A stretch of 52,582 bases of DNA from Candidatus Saccharimonadota bacterium (GCA_028288965.1 JAQGHD010000027.1:1-52582), one strand, 5' to 3'; positions 7,892-16,303 are shown, counted from the first letter of the stretch. Notes: generated by a model from the sequence alone, not told the origin. Made by a program: numbers and translations.

Positions 7892-9337
7892 ATGAATTAT
7901 TTTGTTACTACCTCCATACCGTATGTAAACGGTGAACCGCACGTTGGCTTTGCCCTTGAATTACTGCAAGCCGATGTGTTGGCCCGCTACGCTCGTGCTC
8001 AAAAAATGCCAACCTTATTTAGCACCGGTACCGATGAACACGGCGGCAAAATTGCCGAGAAAGCTAAAGAGCTGAAAATTACTCCCAAGCAGTATGTCGA
8101 TCAGATGAGCAAAAAATTTCGTGACCTAGAGAAACTGCTCAATGTCAGCAACGATCGGTTTATTCGCACCACCGATCCCGGGCATGAGCAGCGCGCCCAA
8201 ATTATCTGGAAGGCCATTGCTAAAGATATTTACAAAGGCAAATATTCTGGTTGGTACTGTACCGGCTGTGAAAGCTTTGTCACCGAGGCGGTGGCTAAGG
8301 CCAACAAAGGCATTTGTCCGCTCCATAACCGTCCGTACGAGAAGTTAGAAGAAGAAAATTACTTCTTTAAACTCAGTGCCTACAACGAGCAAATCACCAG
8401 GGCCATTACTGATGGCAAGTTGCGAATTATTCCAGATAGTCGTAAACACGAGATCTTAAATGTACTAAAGAGCGGCATAGAAGATATTAGTATTTCTCGG
8501 CCCAAAGAAAAAATCTCGTGGGGCATACCAGTGCCCGATGACCCAACCCAGGTTATGTACGTCTGGTTCGAGGCGCTGATGAACTATATTACGGTGCTCG
8601 GCTATCCAGAGCATCAGGACTTTAAGAAGTTCTGGCCAGCTAATGTGCAGCTAATAGGCAAAGACATTTTGCGGTTTCATGCCGCCATTTGGCCCGGCAT
8701 ATTACTGAGTTTGGGTCTTCCCTTGCCCCACACCCTGTACGTGCACGGCTTTATCACTATTGAAGGCAAAAAAATCAGTAAAAGTACCGGCAATTTTGTG
8801 ACACCAGAAGAAGTTATCAAGAAATATAATGTCGACACGCTGCGCTACTACCTGTTGCGCCATATTCCTAGTTATGAGGATGGTGACTTCAGTTGGGACC
8901 GCATAGAGCAGGCCTACAACAACGAGCTAGCCAATGAGCTTGGCAACGGCTTACAGCGCACGGTAGCTATGATTAGTAAGTATCAAAACGGTATTATCGG
9001 TGACATTCCGCCCTCTCGGCACGATACTGCTCAGTACACGCAGGCTCTGGCCAACTGTCGGTTTGATCAGGCACTGGACGAGGTTTGGGAAATTGTCCGC
9101 GGATTAAATCAATATATCGAAGAAGAAAAACCTTGGGCTTTAGCTAAAGCTAACGAAGCGGAGCATTTACAAGAAGTGTTAGCTAATCAGGCCAGTGATT
9201 TGTTGCAAATCGCTGACTTGCTGGAGCCGTTTATTCCCGACACGGCCGTAAAAATTCGCCACTCCTTAGGGGAAGGGGTGGTCCGCCCCCTCAAGGAAAC
9301 ACTGTTCCCTAAGCACGAGACAGCCGCCCCGGCTTAA
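7892..9337 (+). CDS. metG: Methionyl-tRNA synthetase
   Basis: It charges tRNA-Met. The class I HIGH motif appears as EPHVGFALE (about 15-23), a zinc knuckle uses CTGC and CPLH (about 126-145), and the KMSKS loop is KKISKSTGN. The helical anticodon-binding domain follows and the protein ends at residue 481, with no C-terminal tRNA-binding (EMAP/Trbp111-like) domain, a common short form. No Shine-Dalgarno site precedes the ATG. The gene is divergent from pyrE and convergent with the NUDT9-like gene 25 bp downstream. Confidence 0.95.
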   Translation: MNYFVTTSIPYVNGEPHVGFALELLQADVLARYARAQKMPTLFSTGTDEHGGKIAEKAKELKITPKQYVDQMSKKFRDLEKLLNVSNDRFIRTTDPGHEQRAQIIWKAIAKDIYKGKYSGWYCTGCESFVTEAVAKANKGICPLHNRPYEKLEEENYFFKLSAYNEQITRAITDGKLRIIPDSRKHEILNVLKSGIEDISISRPKEKISWGIPVPDDPTQVMYVWFEALMNYITVLGYPEHQDFKKFWPANVQLIGKDILRFHAAIWPGILLSLGLPLPHTLYVHGFITIEGKKISKSTGNFVTPEEVIKKYNVDTLRYYLLRHIPSYEDGDFSWDRIEQAYNNELANELGNGLQRTVAMISKYQNGIIGDIPPSRHDTAQYTQALANCRFDQALDEVWEIVRGLNQYIEEEKPWALAKANEAEHLQEVLANQASDLLQIADLLEPFIPDTAVKIRHSLGEGVVRPLKETLFPKHETAAPA

Positions 9338-9362
9338 ATTCAGATTCTCTTAACTATGCAGC

Positions 9363-10151
9363 TTATGGCCCGAGGGCTAGCTGTATAAGCACGCGGTGCG
9401 AACCAAAGAGGAGCCCATCTAGGCTGTCTGTCGAGAACCAACTCACAGCTTCTACTTCTGGGTTTTCCGGGGTTTCGCTATACATTTCAAACTGTTGAGC
9501 CCGAACCGTCTCATTATCTAACTCAAAGCGTACAGCTGTTGTTTCCGGCCAGGCATTGGCCGTAGCCCGTAAATCAGCCACCGGGCCTTGATAAATGGTC
9601 TGAACGCTGGGTTCAAGCTGCTCAAGATCGAGGTTAGCTTCTTCACGCGCTTCACGCATAGCAGCCCGCAGGCCATTCTCCCCAGGATCAACAAAACCAC
9701 CAGGCAAGGCCCACGCCCCAGTATCGCGACGCTTAATAAGTAACACGTGTGGCACCTCAAGATCGCGGCGGATAATAATTGGATCGCCAGTGTAGTTTGG
9801 CCCCCAGTTCCGGTAAAAGCCTTTGCCGGTAACAACTCCAATGTTGGGATTGCTTACCATATCATCGAACCATGGATGCAAGGGGCGCCCATAACTATCA
9901 AAACGTAAGTTATGATTGGCGAGTGCTAATTGTTCGGGAATGGTTGGAACTTGTCCACCCGATGTTTCCCAAAGTCCTAAGGGTAACACGGGCGGCTCCC
10001 AATCTGGCGCGTCTGTGAATAGGCGTTCGTTAAAGCCTGGGTAGCCTGGATAGGTCTTTACCGGGAGGTTTTGAGCTAACAGCTCTAGGTTACTGCGCAT
10101 AAACAGTTCTCGATTTACCGGTAAGTGGTCAGTGTTTTGTAGAGTTTCCAT
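9363..10151 (-). CDS. NUDT9-type ADP-ribose pyrophosphatase (Nudix)
   Basis: It should split ADP-ribose to AMP and ribose 5-phosphate. The Nudix box is intact at 152-174: GGFVDPGE, seven residues, then REAREE. Upstream, GRPLHPWFDD, GVVTGKGFYRNWGPNYTGDPIIIRRD and VLLIKRRDTGAWALPGG closely follow the layout of eukaryotic NUDT9 and the TRPM2 NUDT9-homology domain (WGPN..DPII, W.(I/L)PGG.VDPGE), not that of bacterial NudF. It starts 2 bp after pncB with AAGGAG before the ATG, so it belongs to the pncA-pncB operon under the NrtR-type operators. Removal of ADP-ribose would quench the NrtR signal and return AMP and ribose phosphate. Confidence 0.85.
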   Translation of the reverse strand: METLQNTDHLPVNRELFMRSNLELLAQNLPVKTYPGYPGFNERLFTDAPDWEPPVLPLGLWETSGGQVPTIPEQLALANHNLRFDSYGRPLHPWFDDMVSNPNIGVVTGKGFYRNWGPNYTGDPIIIRRDLEVPHVLLIKRRDTGAWALPGGFVDPGENGLRAAMREAREEANLDLEQLEPSVQTIYQGPVADLRATANAWPETTAVRFELDNETVRAQQFEMYSETPENPEVEAVSWFSTDSLDGLLFGSHRVLIQLALGP

Positions 10152-10153
10152 AA

Positions 10154-11431
10154 TTATTGCTCCTTGACGGCAAAGATCTGCTGGTAGCGTTCAACTAATT
10201 CGTTGTTGCCGGTGTGTTTACTGCTATCATCGCTTAATTTTACTGTATCAGCTCCTTTATTTACTTCAGGTACGTAGACATGCGTAGCTTTCATAACTTG
10301 GTTTATGGCTTTCAGCCCCAGATCGTTGCTTAAATCTGTGCCAACACCAAAATTCTTATTAATCTGGTCCTTGAATTCTTGTTTTATGTTGTCAACGCTG
10401 TCCGGCAAATGTAAGCCATCGCTAAAGGTTATGGACTTGTCGAGAGGATTAAGACCCATGTTGGTGTAAAACTTGAGAACTTTTTCGCCGTATTTTATAG
10501 GGTCACCCGAATCCTGGCGGGTAGCCTGGTATTTTTCGGCTCGCTCCAACGTAAAATCTTCAAAAAAGAAATCAGTCCCAAAGGTATCGCTTAAGGCGAT
10601 AGCCAGCTCGTCACCGTAAAAATCATACCAATCGTCTAGCATCTTACCATGAGAGGCGCGAATATCCTCACCCTTGGCATCGGCTATGGCAGCATAGACC
10701 ATAGGGTTCTCGTGCGCAAAGGTTCCGATGGCTTTTAAGCCCAGTTCTTTAGCGAGCGCAACGCAGCTGGTGCCCACAAAGTTCTCTGGACATTCGTTTT
10801 TTAGTCGCTCATCAACGTGACGCTGCCAGCGCAGGCTAAAGCGGCGCCTGGTACCAAAATCAGCTAACTTAACATCCGGATTGGCTTGTAAGTAGGCAAT
10901 TTTTTCACTTAATCGGTGGTCTCCTTCGGCGTATACATCAAAGATGTCTAGACCTTGTGCGCTTACGCAGTTTTCAAAGTACATTTCGCTGACCTGGCTC
11001 ATAACAATGGTTTCCCAGAAGGTGACTAGTGGCCACTTACCGGTAGATTCTATAGCCAAGTCATCGGTGCTCCGGTCGTGTCTGACGGTGATCTCCGGCA
11101 GGGAATTGTGTTGGAGGTAATCCAGATATTCATCAGCAAACATCCGCTCGCCTTTGGCGCTATGCAAACTTCTAAAGTACTCAATTTCTTCCTGGGCAAA
11201 GCCGTTTTGCCGGATGGTTTCCAGACGATCCTGCAAATCCTCAGCTGCCACGTAGTCGGCCAGGCGCTGATTGCCACGATTTTTAAAGGTAAAAGTCACT
11301 TCGGCATCTGGTTGATATTCATGCTGGAATTGGCTCATGGTTGGCTTGTAGTAGTCCAGCCCTGCTGACAGCATAGTTTCTTCTTTAAAGGGACCATATT
11401 CGATGGGGGAGGTCAGTGTTTGGTGTGTCAT
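10154..11431 (-). CDS. pncB: Nicotinate phosphoribosyltransferase
   Basis: It makes nicotinate mononucleotide from nicotinate and PRPP with ATP. Family motifs: DYYKPTMSQF near the N-terminus, ADFGTRRRFS in the middle, VGTSCVALAKELG, ATRQDSGDPIKYGEK for the phosphate site and VKLSDDSSKHTG near the C-terminus. Length (425) is typical. An internal ATG at MLSAGLDYYKPT is an alternative start. It lies 11 bp downstream of pncA with AGGAGG before the ATG and is followed 2 bp later by the NUDT9-like gene: one salvage operon on the minus strand. Confidence 0.93.
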   Translation of the reverse strand: MTHQTLTSPIEYGPFKEETMLSAGLDYYKPTMSQFQHEYQPDAEVTFTFKNRGNQRLADYVAAEDLQDRLETIRQNGFAQEEIEYFRSLHSAKGERMFADEYLDYLQHNSLPEITVRHDRSTDDLAIESTGKWPLVTFWETIVMSQVSEMYFENCVSAQGLDIFDVYAEGDHRLSEKIAYLQANPDVKLADFGTRRRFSLRWQRHVDERLKNECPENFVGTSCVALAKELGLKAIGTFAHENPMVYAAIADAKGEDIRASHGKMLDDWYDFYGDELAIALSDTFGTDFFFEDFTLERAEKYQATRQDSGDPIKYGEKVLKFYTNMGLNPLDKSITFSDGLHLPDSVDNIKQEFKDQINKNFGVGTDLSNDLGLKAINQVMKATHVYVPEVNKGADTVKLSDDSSKHTGNNELVERYQQIFAVKEQ

Positions 11432-11442
11432 TTCATGCCTCC

Positions 11443-12114
11443 TTAGACGGCCAGCGCTTCTAATTTACGTAAGTACTCATCAGTGGTCACAAAGTGTACG
11501 CCGGCAGCTTCTAGCTCATCTATGGCCTTGAGGCCGGTAGGTTGGGCGACTGATTCGGTAGCGTCAACCGCAATGGTGACGTCTAAGCCCAGCTTGGTTC
11601 TTAGATCCAAGGCTGTAGCTTTCACGCAGTAATCCAGTGCTAGGCCCCCCAGCAAAACAGCTCGGGTGCCGCGTTGGCGCAGCCAGTGCTCTAGGTTTTG
11701 ACCGCGTTCGTTGACACCGTTCAGGCCGGTGTAGCTGGTGTCTAGAGCCCCATCAGTTAGCTCTTCTTGACCTTTTTTAAAAGCGACAGCTAGCTTAGGC
11801 ACAATGATTTCTGGGTGCAATTCAGCACCTGGTGTATTGGCACGGCAGTGTGGCGGCCAAGTGGTCATAAAGTTCGGCTCGTTGCCATCCAATGCAAAAT
11901 GCGCGGTGCGCTCTGGGTGCCAGTCTTGGGTAGTAAAGATATCCATACCCCGTAAACTAAAGGCTCCGAGTAATGTATTCAGGTACGGAACAATGTGCTC
12001 ACCTTCCATAATGGGCAGCTCGCCAAAGCCAGGCACGTCTAAACGTTCGCCTTCACTGGCGGGCATAAAGCCGCGCTGAGCATCGATAATTCCTAGTGCG
12101 GTTGGGTGGTTCAT
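11443..12114 (-). CDS. pncA: Nicotinamidase
   Basis: It deamidates nicotinamide to nicotinate, the first step of salvage. The isochorismatase-fold triad is visible: Asp11 (IIDAQRGFM), Lys113/114 (VAFKKGQ) and Cys163 (LDYCVKATALD). TQDWHPERTAHF with Asp64/His66 is the metal site, and WPPHC..NTPGAELHP is the nicotinamidase signature. It is the first gene of the pncA-pncB-NUDT9 operon. AAGGAG precedes the ATG, and operator palindromes A and B lie in its promoter region. Confidence 0.92.
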   Translation of the reverse strand: MNHPTALGIIDAQRGFMPASEGERLDVPGFGELPIMEGEHIVPYLNTLLGAFSLRGMDIFTTQDWHPERTAHFALDGNEPNFMTTWPPHCRANTPGAELHPEIIVPKLAVAFKKGQEELTDGALDTSYTGLNGVNERGQNLEHWLRQRGTRAVLLGGLALDYCVKATALDLRTKLGLDVTIAVDATESVAQPTGLKAIDELEAAGVHFVTTDEYLRKLEALAV

Positions 12115-12139
12115 GATTGTCTCCTTCTCTGTTACATAG

Positions 12140-12160
12140 TAAGTGTAGAATCAACACTAT
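12140..12160. promoter_or_regulatory. NrtR-type operator A
   Basis: AGTGT, 7 bp, ACACT (12142-12146 and 12154-12158) in the pncA promoter region, 26 bp before the pncA start. The centre is 21 bp (two helical turns) from that of operator B. Confidence 0.6.
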
Positions 12161-12181
12161 TTAGTGTTAGTTACAGACTAC
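12161..12181. promoter_or_regulatory. NrtR-type operator B
   Basis: TTAGTGT, 7 bp, AGACTAC: the same 21-bp frame with one mismatch in the right core half-site. It lies directly beside operator A. Confidence 0.5.
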
Positions 12182-12188
12182 TCCATAG

Positions 12189-12209
12189 TTAGTGTCTTGT
12201 CAACACTTA
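12189..12209. promoter_or_regulatory. NrtR-type operator C
   Basis: TTAGTGT, 7 bp, ACACTTA. It covers the -35 box (12197-12202) of the ADP-ribosylglycohydrolase promoter, so binding should block that promoter. Confidence 0.65.
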
Positions 12210-12225
12210 TTTTATTTGATTTAAT
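12197..12225 (+). promoter_or_regulatory. Promoter of the ADP-ribosylglycohydrolase gene
   Basis: TTGTCA, 17 bp, TTTAAT, 38 bp before the start codon; overlapped by operator C. Confidence 0.55.
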
Positions 12226-12263
12226 GTTGTAAGGAGTAATAAACTTAATGAAAGGGGGGGATC

Positions 12264-13223
12264 ATGGCTATAGATAAGCTAGGAGCAGTAGGAGAAAATT
12301 TATTAGTGGCTGTTGGCTACGGTGACTCAGCTGGCTTGCCGGCAGAAACACTAACGCCGGAGCAAATCCAGGATAAGTTTGGACGGCTGAGTGGGCTTAT
12401 TCCGATTGATAATAAATTTATGGGTAAACACCCAATTGGTAGATGGAGCGATGATACAAAGCTGTCATTGGCCATAGCCGAAGCCTTAATAGACAGCGAA
12501 GGTTTTAACATGAAGGCAATTGCCACAAACCATGTCGGGGCATTGCGCGACCCCGTCAATCGGGGCTGGGGTAGCAGTACTCGTAAAAGCATTAAGCGGT
12601 TGCGTAAAGACGGCAGCTGGCGTACTAGTGGAAGCCAGGAAGGTGAGGGTAACGGGGTGCTTATGAAGTTGAGCCCCTTGGCGCTCTGGCAGACAGTAAA
12701 ACAACCCGTCGCCGCTGATAATCAAGTCGAAGCCATAGCCCGCATGACGCATGCCAATACACTCAGTGTAGTCACGGCTCTGGTTCACAGAGATATTTTA
12801 GGAGCCTTATTGATGGGTTATTTAGAGCCGGCAGATGTGCCCCAAGCTGGCGCCGCGCAGGCCGAAATGTACGAGCAGCACTTAGGTGAACCCAGCCAGG
12901 TAACGTCTGGACTGCTTGGCCGGCTGGCCTTAGACAGGCGTATTACAGACAGGACTATTGCTGATCTAACGCCAAAGGCCGGTTTTTGGTCACCAGAGAC
13001 GCTGGTTATGGCTTACGGAGCCTTTGCCCGCACCCCACACTACCCAGATAACATCTATGACGTGATTAATTTAGGGGGCGATACCGATAGTACTGGTTCA
13101 ATTGTAGGAGCTATGTCGGCCATGCACCAAGGTGATCTAGAACATCCAGCCGATGTGGCTCAACTTGAGCAAGTAGACTACTTACGCAAAGTCGGCCAGG
13201 AACTAGTAGCCATGTTGAGCTGA
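12264..13223 (+). CDS. ADP-ribosylglycohydrolase (DraG/ARH family)
   Basis: It should remove ADP-ribose from proteins or small molecules using two metal ions. The metal motifs are in place: GYGDSAG (about 18-24), GRWSDDTKLSLAIAEAL (WSDDT at about 61-65), EGNGVLMKLSPLAL, and GGDTDSTGSIVGAM near the C-terminus. Length (319) is normal. AAAGGGGGG before the ATG is a strong ribosome site. It is divergent from pncA across three operator sites, so it is probably co-regulated with NAD salvage. Free ADP-ribose produced here would be the substrate of the neighbouring NUDT9-type hydrolase. Confidence 0.88.
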   Translation: MAIDKLGAVGENLLVAVGYGDSAGLPAETLTPEQIQDKFGRLSGLIPIDNKFMGKHPIGRWSDDTKLSLAIAEALIDSEGFNMKAIATNHVGALRDPVNRGWGSSTRKSIKRLRKDGSWRTSGSQEGEGNGVLMKLSPLALWQTVKQPVAADNQVEAIARMTHANTLSVVTALVHRDILGALLMGYLEPADVPQAGAAQAEMYEQHLGEPSQVTSGLLGRLALDRRITDRTIADLTPKAGFWSPETLVMAYGAFARTPHYPDNIYDVINLGGDTDSTGSIVGAMSAMHQGDLEHPADVAQLEQVDYLRKVGQELVAMLS

Positions 13224-13226
13224 GTT

Positions 13227-13529
13227 TTACTGCTCCAAACGAGTTTCAATTTCAAAAAAGCTAGTAATTTCACCAACAGTTTTGCCACATGGCAGGACAT
13301 CAACGGTGTGATAATCATGAGCGCCACTAAGCACAAAGTGCAGCCAATCTTCATCTGGCTCCCCAAATGATAGAACCTGCACGCCGCTTTCATTAGTAAA
13401 TCCTTCGGTATCAACCAGTTCATGCCGTGCTGCAATAACTCCACCTAACACAGCGCGCAATACACTGCTGCATGCACTCTGGCATCTGTCCTGCTCTTGG
13501 CAGGTCGGACGCAAATATTCACTACCCAT
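13227..13529 (-). CDS. Unknown 100-residue protein in the NAD region
   Basis: Not recognised. It has an N-terminal cysteine cluster (CQEQDRCQSAC, about 10-20), then a mixed, acidic C-terminal half (EPDEDWLHFVLSGAHDYHTVDVLPCG). It is accepted as real because AAAGGGAG lies 6 bp before the ATG and the frame fills the space between the convergent ADP-ribosylglycohydrolase gene (3 bp away) and nrtR. The N-terminal cysteines could bind metal, but no known family is evident. Confidence 0.55.
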   Translation of the reverse strand: MGSEYLRPTCQEQDRCQSACSSVLRAVLGGVIAARHELVDTEGFTNESGVQVLSFGEPDEDWLHFVLSGAHDYHTVDVLPCGKTVGEITSFFEIETRLEQ

Positions 13530-13589
13530 AGCTCACTCCCTTTTAGCTTGTACTGACCAATTTTAGTCTCGTGCTTGCAGCCCAGATAG

Positions 13590-13612
13590 GAAAAAATTCG
13601 CCCTCACGAGCG
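13590..13612 (-). terminator. Rho-independent terminator of nadE-nrtR
   Basis: On the minus strand CGCTC-GTGA-GGGCG (13612 to 13599) is followed by AATTTTTT, starting 1 bp after the nrtR stop codon. It is the clearest classical terminator in the window. Confidence 0.75.
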
Positions 13613-13613
13613 G

Positions 13614-14315
13614 CTAATCAAAACTGCGTGAGAGCGTTTCTAGGTGCTGTTTGTTGAACTTGTAGAGCTTAGCAGGACGGTGAGCACCTTCACGGAATAA
13701 ATCACCGGTGGGCGCAATGAGATTGAGGTCTAAGAATTTCTTTCGGAAATTGCGTTTATCTAGTTCGCGGCCAAAAACGGCTTCGTAGGCTTTTTGCAGT
13801 TGGGTAAGGGTAAAGAACTTGGGCAACAGCGCGTAGATGGCGTTGGTATAGGTGATTTTGGCACTGAGGCGATCATGGGCGTACTTGATAATGTCGGCAT
13901 GATCATATGCCAAGTTTTTAGGGAGATGGCTGATTGGGAAGAATTGCGGATTTTGGGTGGTTTTGCTGGTTTTTGGGGCTAAATTGTGGCCCAAACAAGT
14001 ATAGGTCACCGAAACAGCATGACCGCGAGGGTCACGGGCCACCGTGTCAAAGGTATACAGTTGCTCCACTAGGGCAAAGTCCTTGACCGAAAAGCCGGCT
14101 TTGGCTCGCAAAATACGATTAAGAGCCTGCGTGGTGGTTTCGCCTTGGGCGTTGTAACCGCCGGGTAGGGCCCAATAATCCTTAAAGGGCTCTTCTGGCC
14201 GACGGATTAAAAGCACATTTAATTGGTTGTTGATAAGCTGCAGAACTACCCCGTCAACTGTCAGGATGGGGGGTACGTATTCTCCGCTATATTTGGCAGT
14301 CATAATGTCTATCAT
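13614..14315 (-). CDS. nrtR: NrtR, Nudix-related transcriptional regulator of NAD metabolism
   Basis: An N-terminal Nudix-like domain (about 15-150) is followed by a C-terminal winged helix (FTLTQLQKAYEAVFGRELDKRNFRKKFLD..., about 165-225), the hallmark order of NrtR. The Nudix box is degenerate: GGYNAQGE is followed by RILRAKAG instead of REUxEE (67-74), so it should bind but not hydrolyse its ligand. Known NrtR proteins repress NAD genes and release DNA on binding ADP-ribose-type ligands. The gene starts 3 bp after nadE in the same orientation, so it is probably autoregulated through the nadE operator. Confidence 0.92.
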   Translation of the reverse strand: MIDIMTAKYSGEYVPPILTVDGVVLQLINNQLNVLLIRRPEEPFKDYWALPGGYNAQGETTTQALNRILRAKAGFSVKDFALVEQLYTFDTVARDPRGHAVSVTYTCLGHNLAPKTSKTTQNPQFFPISHLPKNLAYDHADIIKYAHDRLSAKITYTNAIYALLPKFFTLTQLQKAYEAVFGRELDKRNFRKKFLDLNLIAPTGDLFREGAHRPAKLYKFNKQHLETLSRSFD

Positions 14316-14318
14316 ACA

Positions 14319-16244
14319 CTATTCCCAAATAGCGGTATTATACAGATCAGAAGGCATGCGCCAATCGCCCCGCGGGCTGAGCGCCACACTGCCAACTTTG
14401 GCACCATCGGGCAGGCTTGAGCGCTTAAATTGACTGAAGGCAAAGCGCTTATAAAATACCATTAACCACTTATTGATTTCCTCTGGCTGGTACACTCCTT
14501 CAAAGGCTTGGTTGGCCAAAAAACGTATTTTAGCCGGCTCATCGCCCCAACGAATAAGATAGTACAAAAAAAAGTCGTGCAGCTCGTACGGGCCAATAAT
14601 ATCCTCAGTTTTTTGATCAATCTCGCCTTTGGCTGCCCGGGTAAGTTCCGGTGAAACGGGTGTATCGAGTATATCGAGCAGTATGTCTCGGGCTTCGGCA
14701 CCAGCTTGATTATCGGTAATATGCCGGACCAAGTGCCGGACCAGTGTTTTAGGCACCCCGGCATTCACGTGGTAGTGACTCATATGGTCGGCGTTAAAGG
14801 TACACCAGCCCAGCGCAATTTCGCTTAAATCACCAGTCCCCAAGTTGATCCCTTGCAGCTGGTTGCCCTTGTTAAAGAGAATTTCGGTTCGTATGCGGGC
14901 CTGGACGTTTTCGTAGGTAACATCTTGGGTTTGGCCATCATGACCAATGGCCTTGTGCATCTGATGAGCCAGTTGATCGATAGGCACGACTTGGTTTGGG
15001 ACGTTGTACAGCTGGGCTAACTTTACCGCGTTATTTTGGGTACGGTCAGAGCTAGCCACACCTGGCATGGTGTAGGTGCGGATTAAGTCTTTGGGTGGCA
15101 CGCCGATGATTTCTGCTGAACGACAGGCGACTAAAAAGGCCAAAGTAGAATCCAGCCCACCGGACAAACCAAGATGTACATACGGCGTTTTGGTGGCTTG
15201 TAGCCGCCCGGCCAAGCCATGAGCTTGAATGTCGATAATCGATTGTAAACGCTCGGCGCGCTCGGTTTCATTTTCCCAGGTGGGCAAGAAGGGGTGGGGA
15301 TTAATATGAGGACTTGGCACAAACTCAGGGGTGCCTACAACCGTTTTGACCACTTGCCAGCCAACTTTATTTACAAAGTTAGTATCGCGCAGCCGATCAT
15401 GTTTTAGGTGGTCAATATCTATGTCTGCTACTCGCAGCCGCTCATCTTTTGTAAATGGTTTACGTTCGGCTAGTAGGCGGCCATTTTCGGCAATTAACTG
15501 GTGCCCACCCATAACCACGTCCATGGTTGATTCGGTCCAATCACTGCCAGCGTAGACGTAGCCGGCCATAAGCTTGGCGGATTGCATAGCCACCAATTGG
15601 CGACGGTAGGCGGCTTTGCCAACCAGCTCGGGTGAGGCTGATAAATTAGCAATTACTAACGCTCCGTGCTGGGCTTGCTGGATGCTGGGGGCTTCGGCTA
15701 CCCAGAGGTCCTCACAGGTTTCGACGCCAATTTTTGCGCCACCAATGTCAAATAGCAATTCCGTGCCAAAGGGCACGTCTTGCTGGCCAACCCTCACCGC
15801 GGTATTAGGCTGCTGCCAGGTTTGGTACCACCGCTTTTCGTAAAATTCACCATAGGTAGGTAGGTTTTGCTTTGGCACAAGGCCTTTTATGTCGCCATCG
15901 GCTAGCACGGCACTACAGTTGTATAATGCGTTGTCCACCTGCAGAGGCAAGCCAACTACCATGGTCGTTTCGCTACCCCGTGTTTGTTCGGCCAACTGTT
16001 GCAGCCCTGTGCGGGCTTGCTTAAGCAAGCTTTGTTGCTGTACAAGATCACCAATGGAATAGCCGGTCAGACTCAGCTCCGGAAAGACTACCAGGGCCAC
16101 GCCTTGAGCGGTAGCCTCTTTATACAACTCGGTGATTCGAGTAGTGTTAGTGGCTACGTCGGCGATGTTAACTTCAGGGCAGGCAGTAGCCACCCGCAGA
16201 TAACTTTCATATGGCTGGAATTCCAATTGTGATAGCGTTTCCAT
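14319..16244 (-). CDS. nadE: Glutamine-dependent NAD+ synthetase
   Basis: It makes NAD+ from nicotinate adenine dinucleotide with ATP and glutamine. The N-terminal nitrilase-type amidase has its triad: Glu56 (VVFPELSLTGYS), Lys125 (GLVPKQNLPTYGEFYEKRW) and Cys177 (GVETCEDLW). The C-terminal synthetase has the P-loop LSGGLDST (about 360-367) and GTGDLSEIALGWCTF. Length (641) fits the two-domain form. AAGGAG precedes the ATG. It is divergent from nadD across operators D and E, and nrtR follows in the same operon. Confidence 0.95.
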   Translation of the reverse strand: METLSQLEFQPYESYLRVATACPEVNIADVATNTTRITELYKEATAQGVALVVFPELSLTGYSIGDLVQQQSLLKQARTGLQQLAEQTRGSETTMVVGLPLQVDNALYNCSAVLADGDIKGLVPKQNLPTYGEFYEKRWYQTWQQPNTAVRVGQQDVPFGTELLFDIGGAKIGVETCEDLWVAEAPSIQQAQHGALVIANLSASPELVGKAAYRRQLVAMQSAKLMAGYVYAGSDWTESTMDVVMGGHQLIAENGRLLAERKPFTKDERLRVADIDIDHLKHDRLRDTNFVNKVGWQVVKTVVGTPEFVPSPHINPHPFLPTWENETERAERLQSIIDIQAHGLAGRLQATKTPYVHLGLSGGLDSTLAFLVACRSAEIIGVPPKDLIRTYTMPGVASSDRTQNNAVKLAQLYNVPNQVVPIDQLAHQMHKAIGHDGQTQDVTYENVQARIRTEILFNKGNQLQGINLGTGDLSEIALGWCTFNADHMSHYHVNAGVPKTLVRHLVRHITDNQAGAEARDILLDILDTPVSPELTRAAKGEIDQKTEDIIGPYELHDFFLYYLIRWGDEPAKIRFLANQAFEGVYQPEEINKWLMVFYKRFAFSQFKRSSLPDGAKVGSVALSPRGDWRMPSDLYNTAIWE

Positions 16245-16255
16245 GATAGTTCTCC

Positions 16256-16276
16256 TTAGTGTAAAAAATACATTTA
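16256..16276. promoter_or_regulatory. NrtR-type operator D (nadE side)
   Basis: TTAGTGT, 7 bp, ACATTTA: one core mismatch. On the minus strand it covers the expected transcription start downstream of a TAGAAT -10 box (16280-16285) and abuts the nadE ribosome site. Confidence 0.55.
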
Positions 16277-16301
16277 CTTATTCTAAAGTAGCAGGTACAA
16301 T
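16273..16301 (+). promoter_or_regulatory. Promoter of nadD
   Basis: TTTACT, 17 bp, TACAAT. The expected start of transcription (about 16308) lies inside operator E. Confidence 0.5.
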
Positions 16302-16303
16302 AA

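Noticed and set aside
7783-7892. T-box or SAM riboswitch before metG.
   Set aside because: No T-box sequence (TGGNACC), no K-turn or SAM-I core, and the leader is only about 110 bases.
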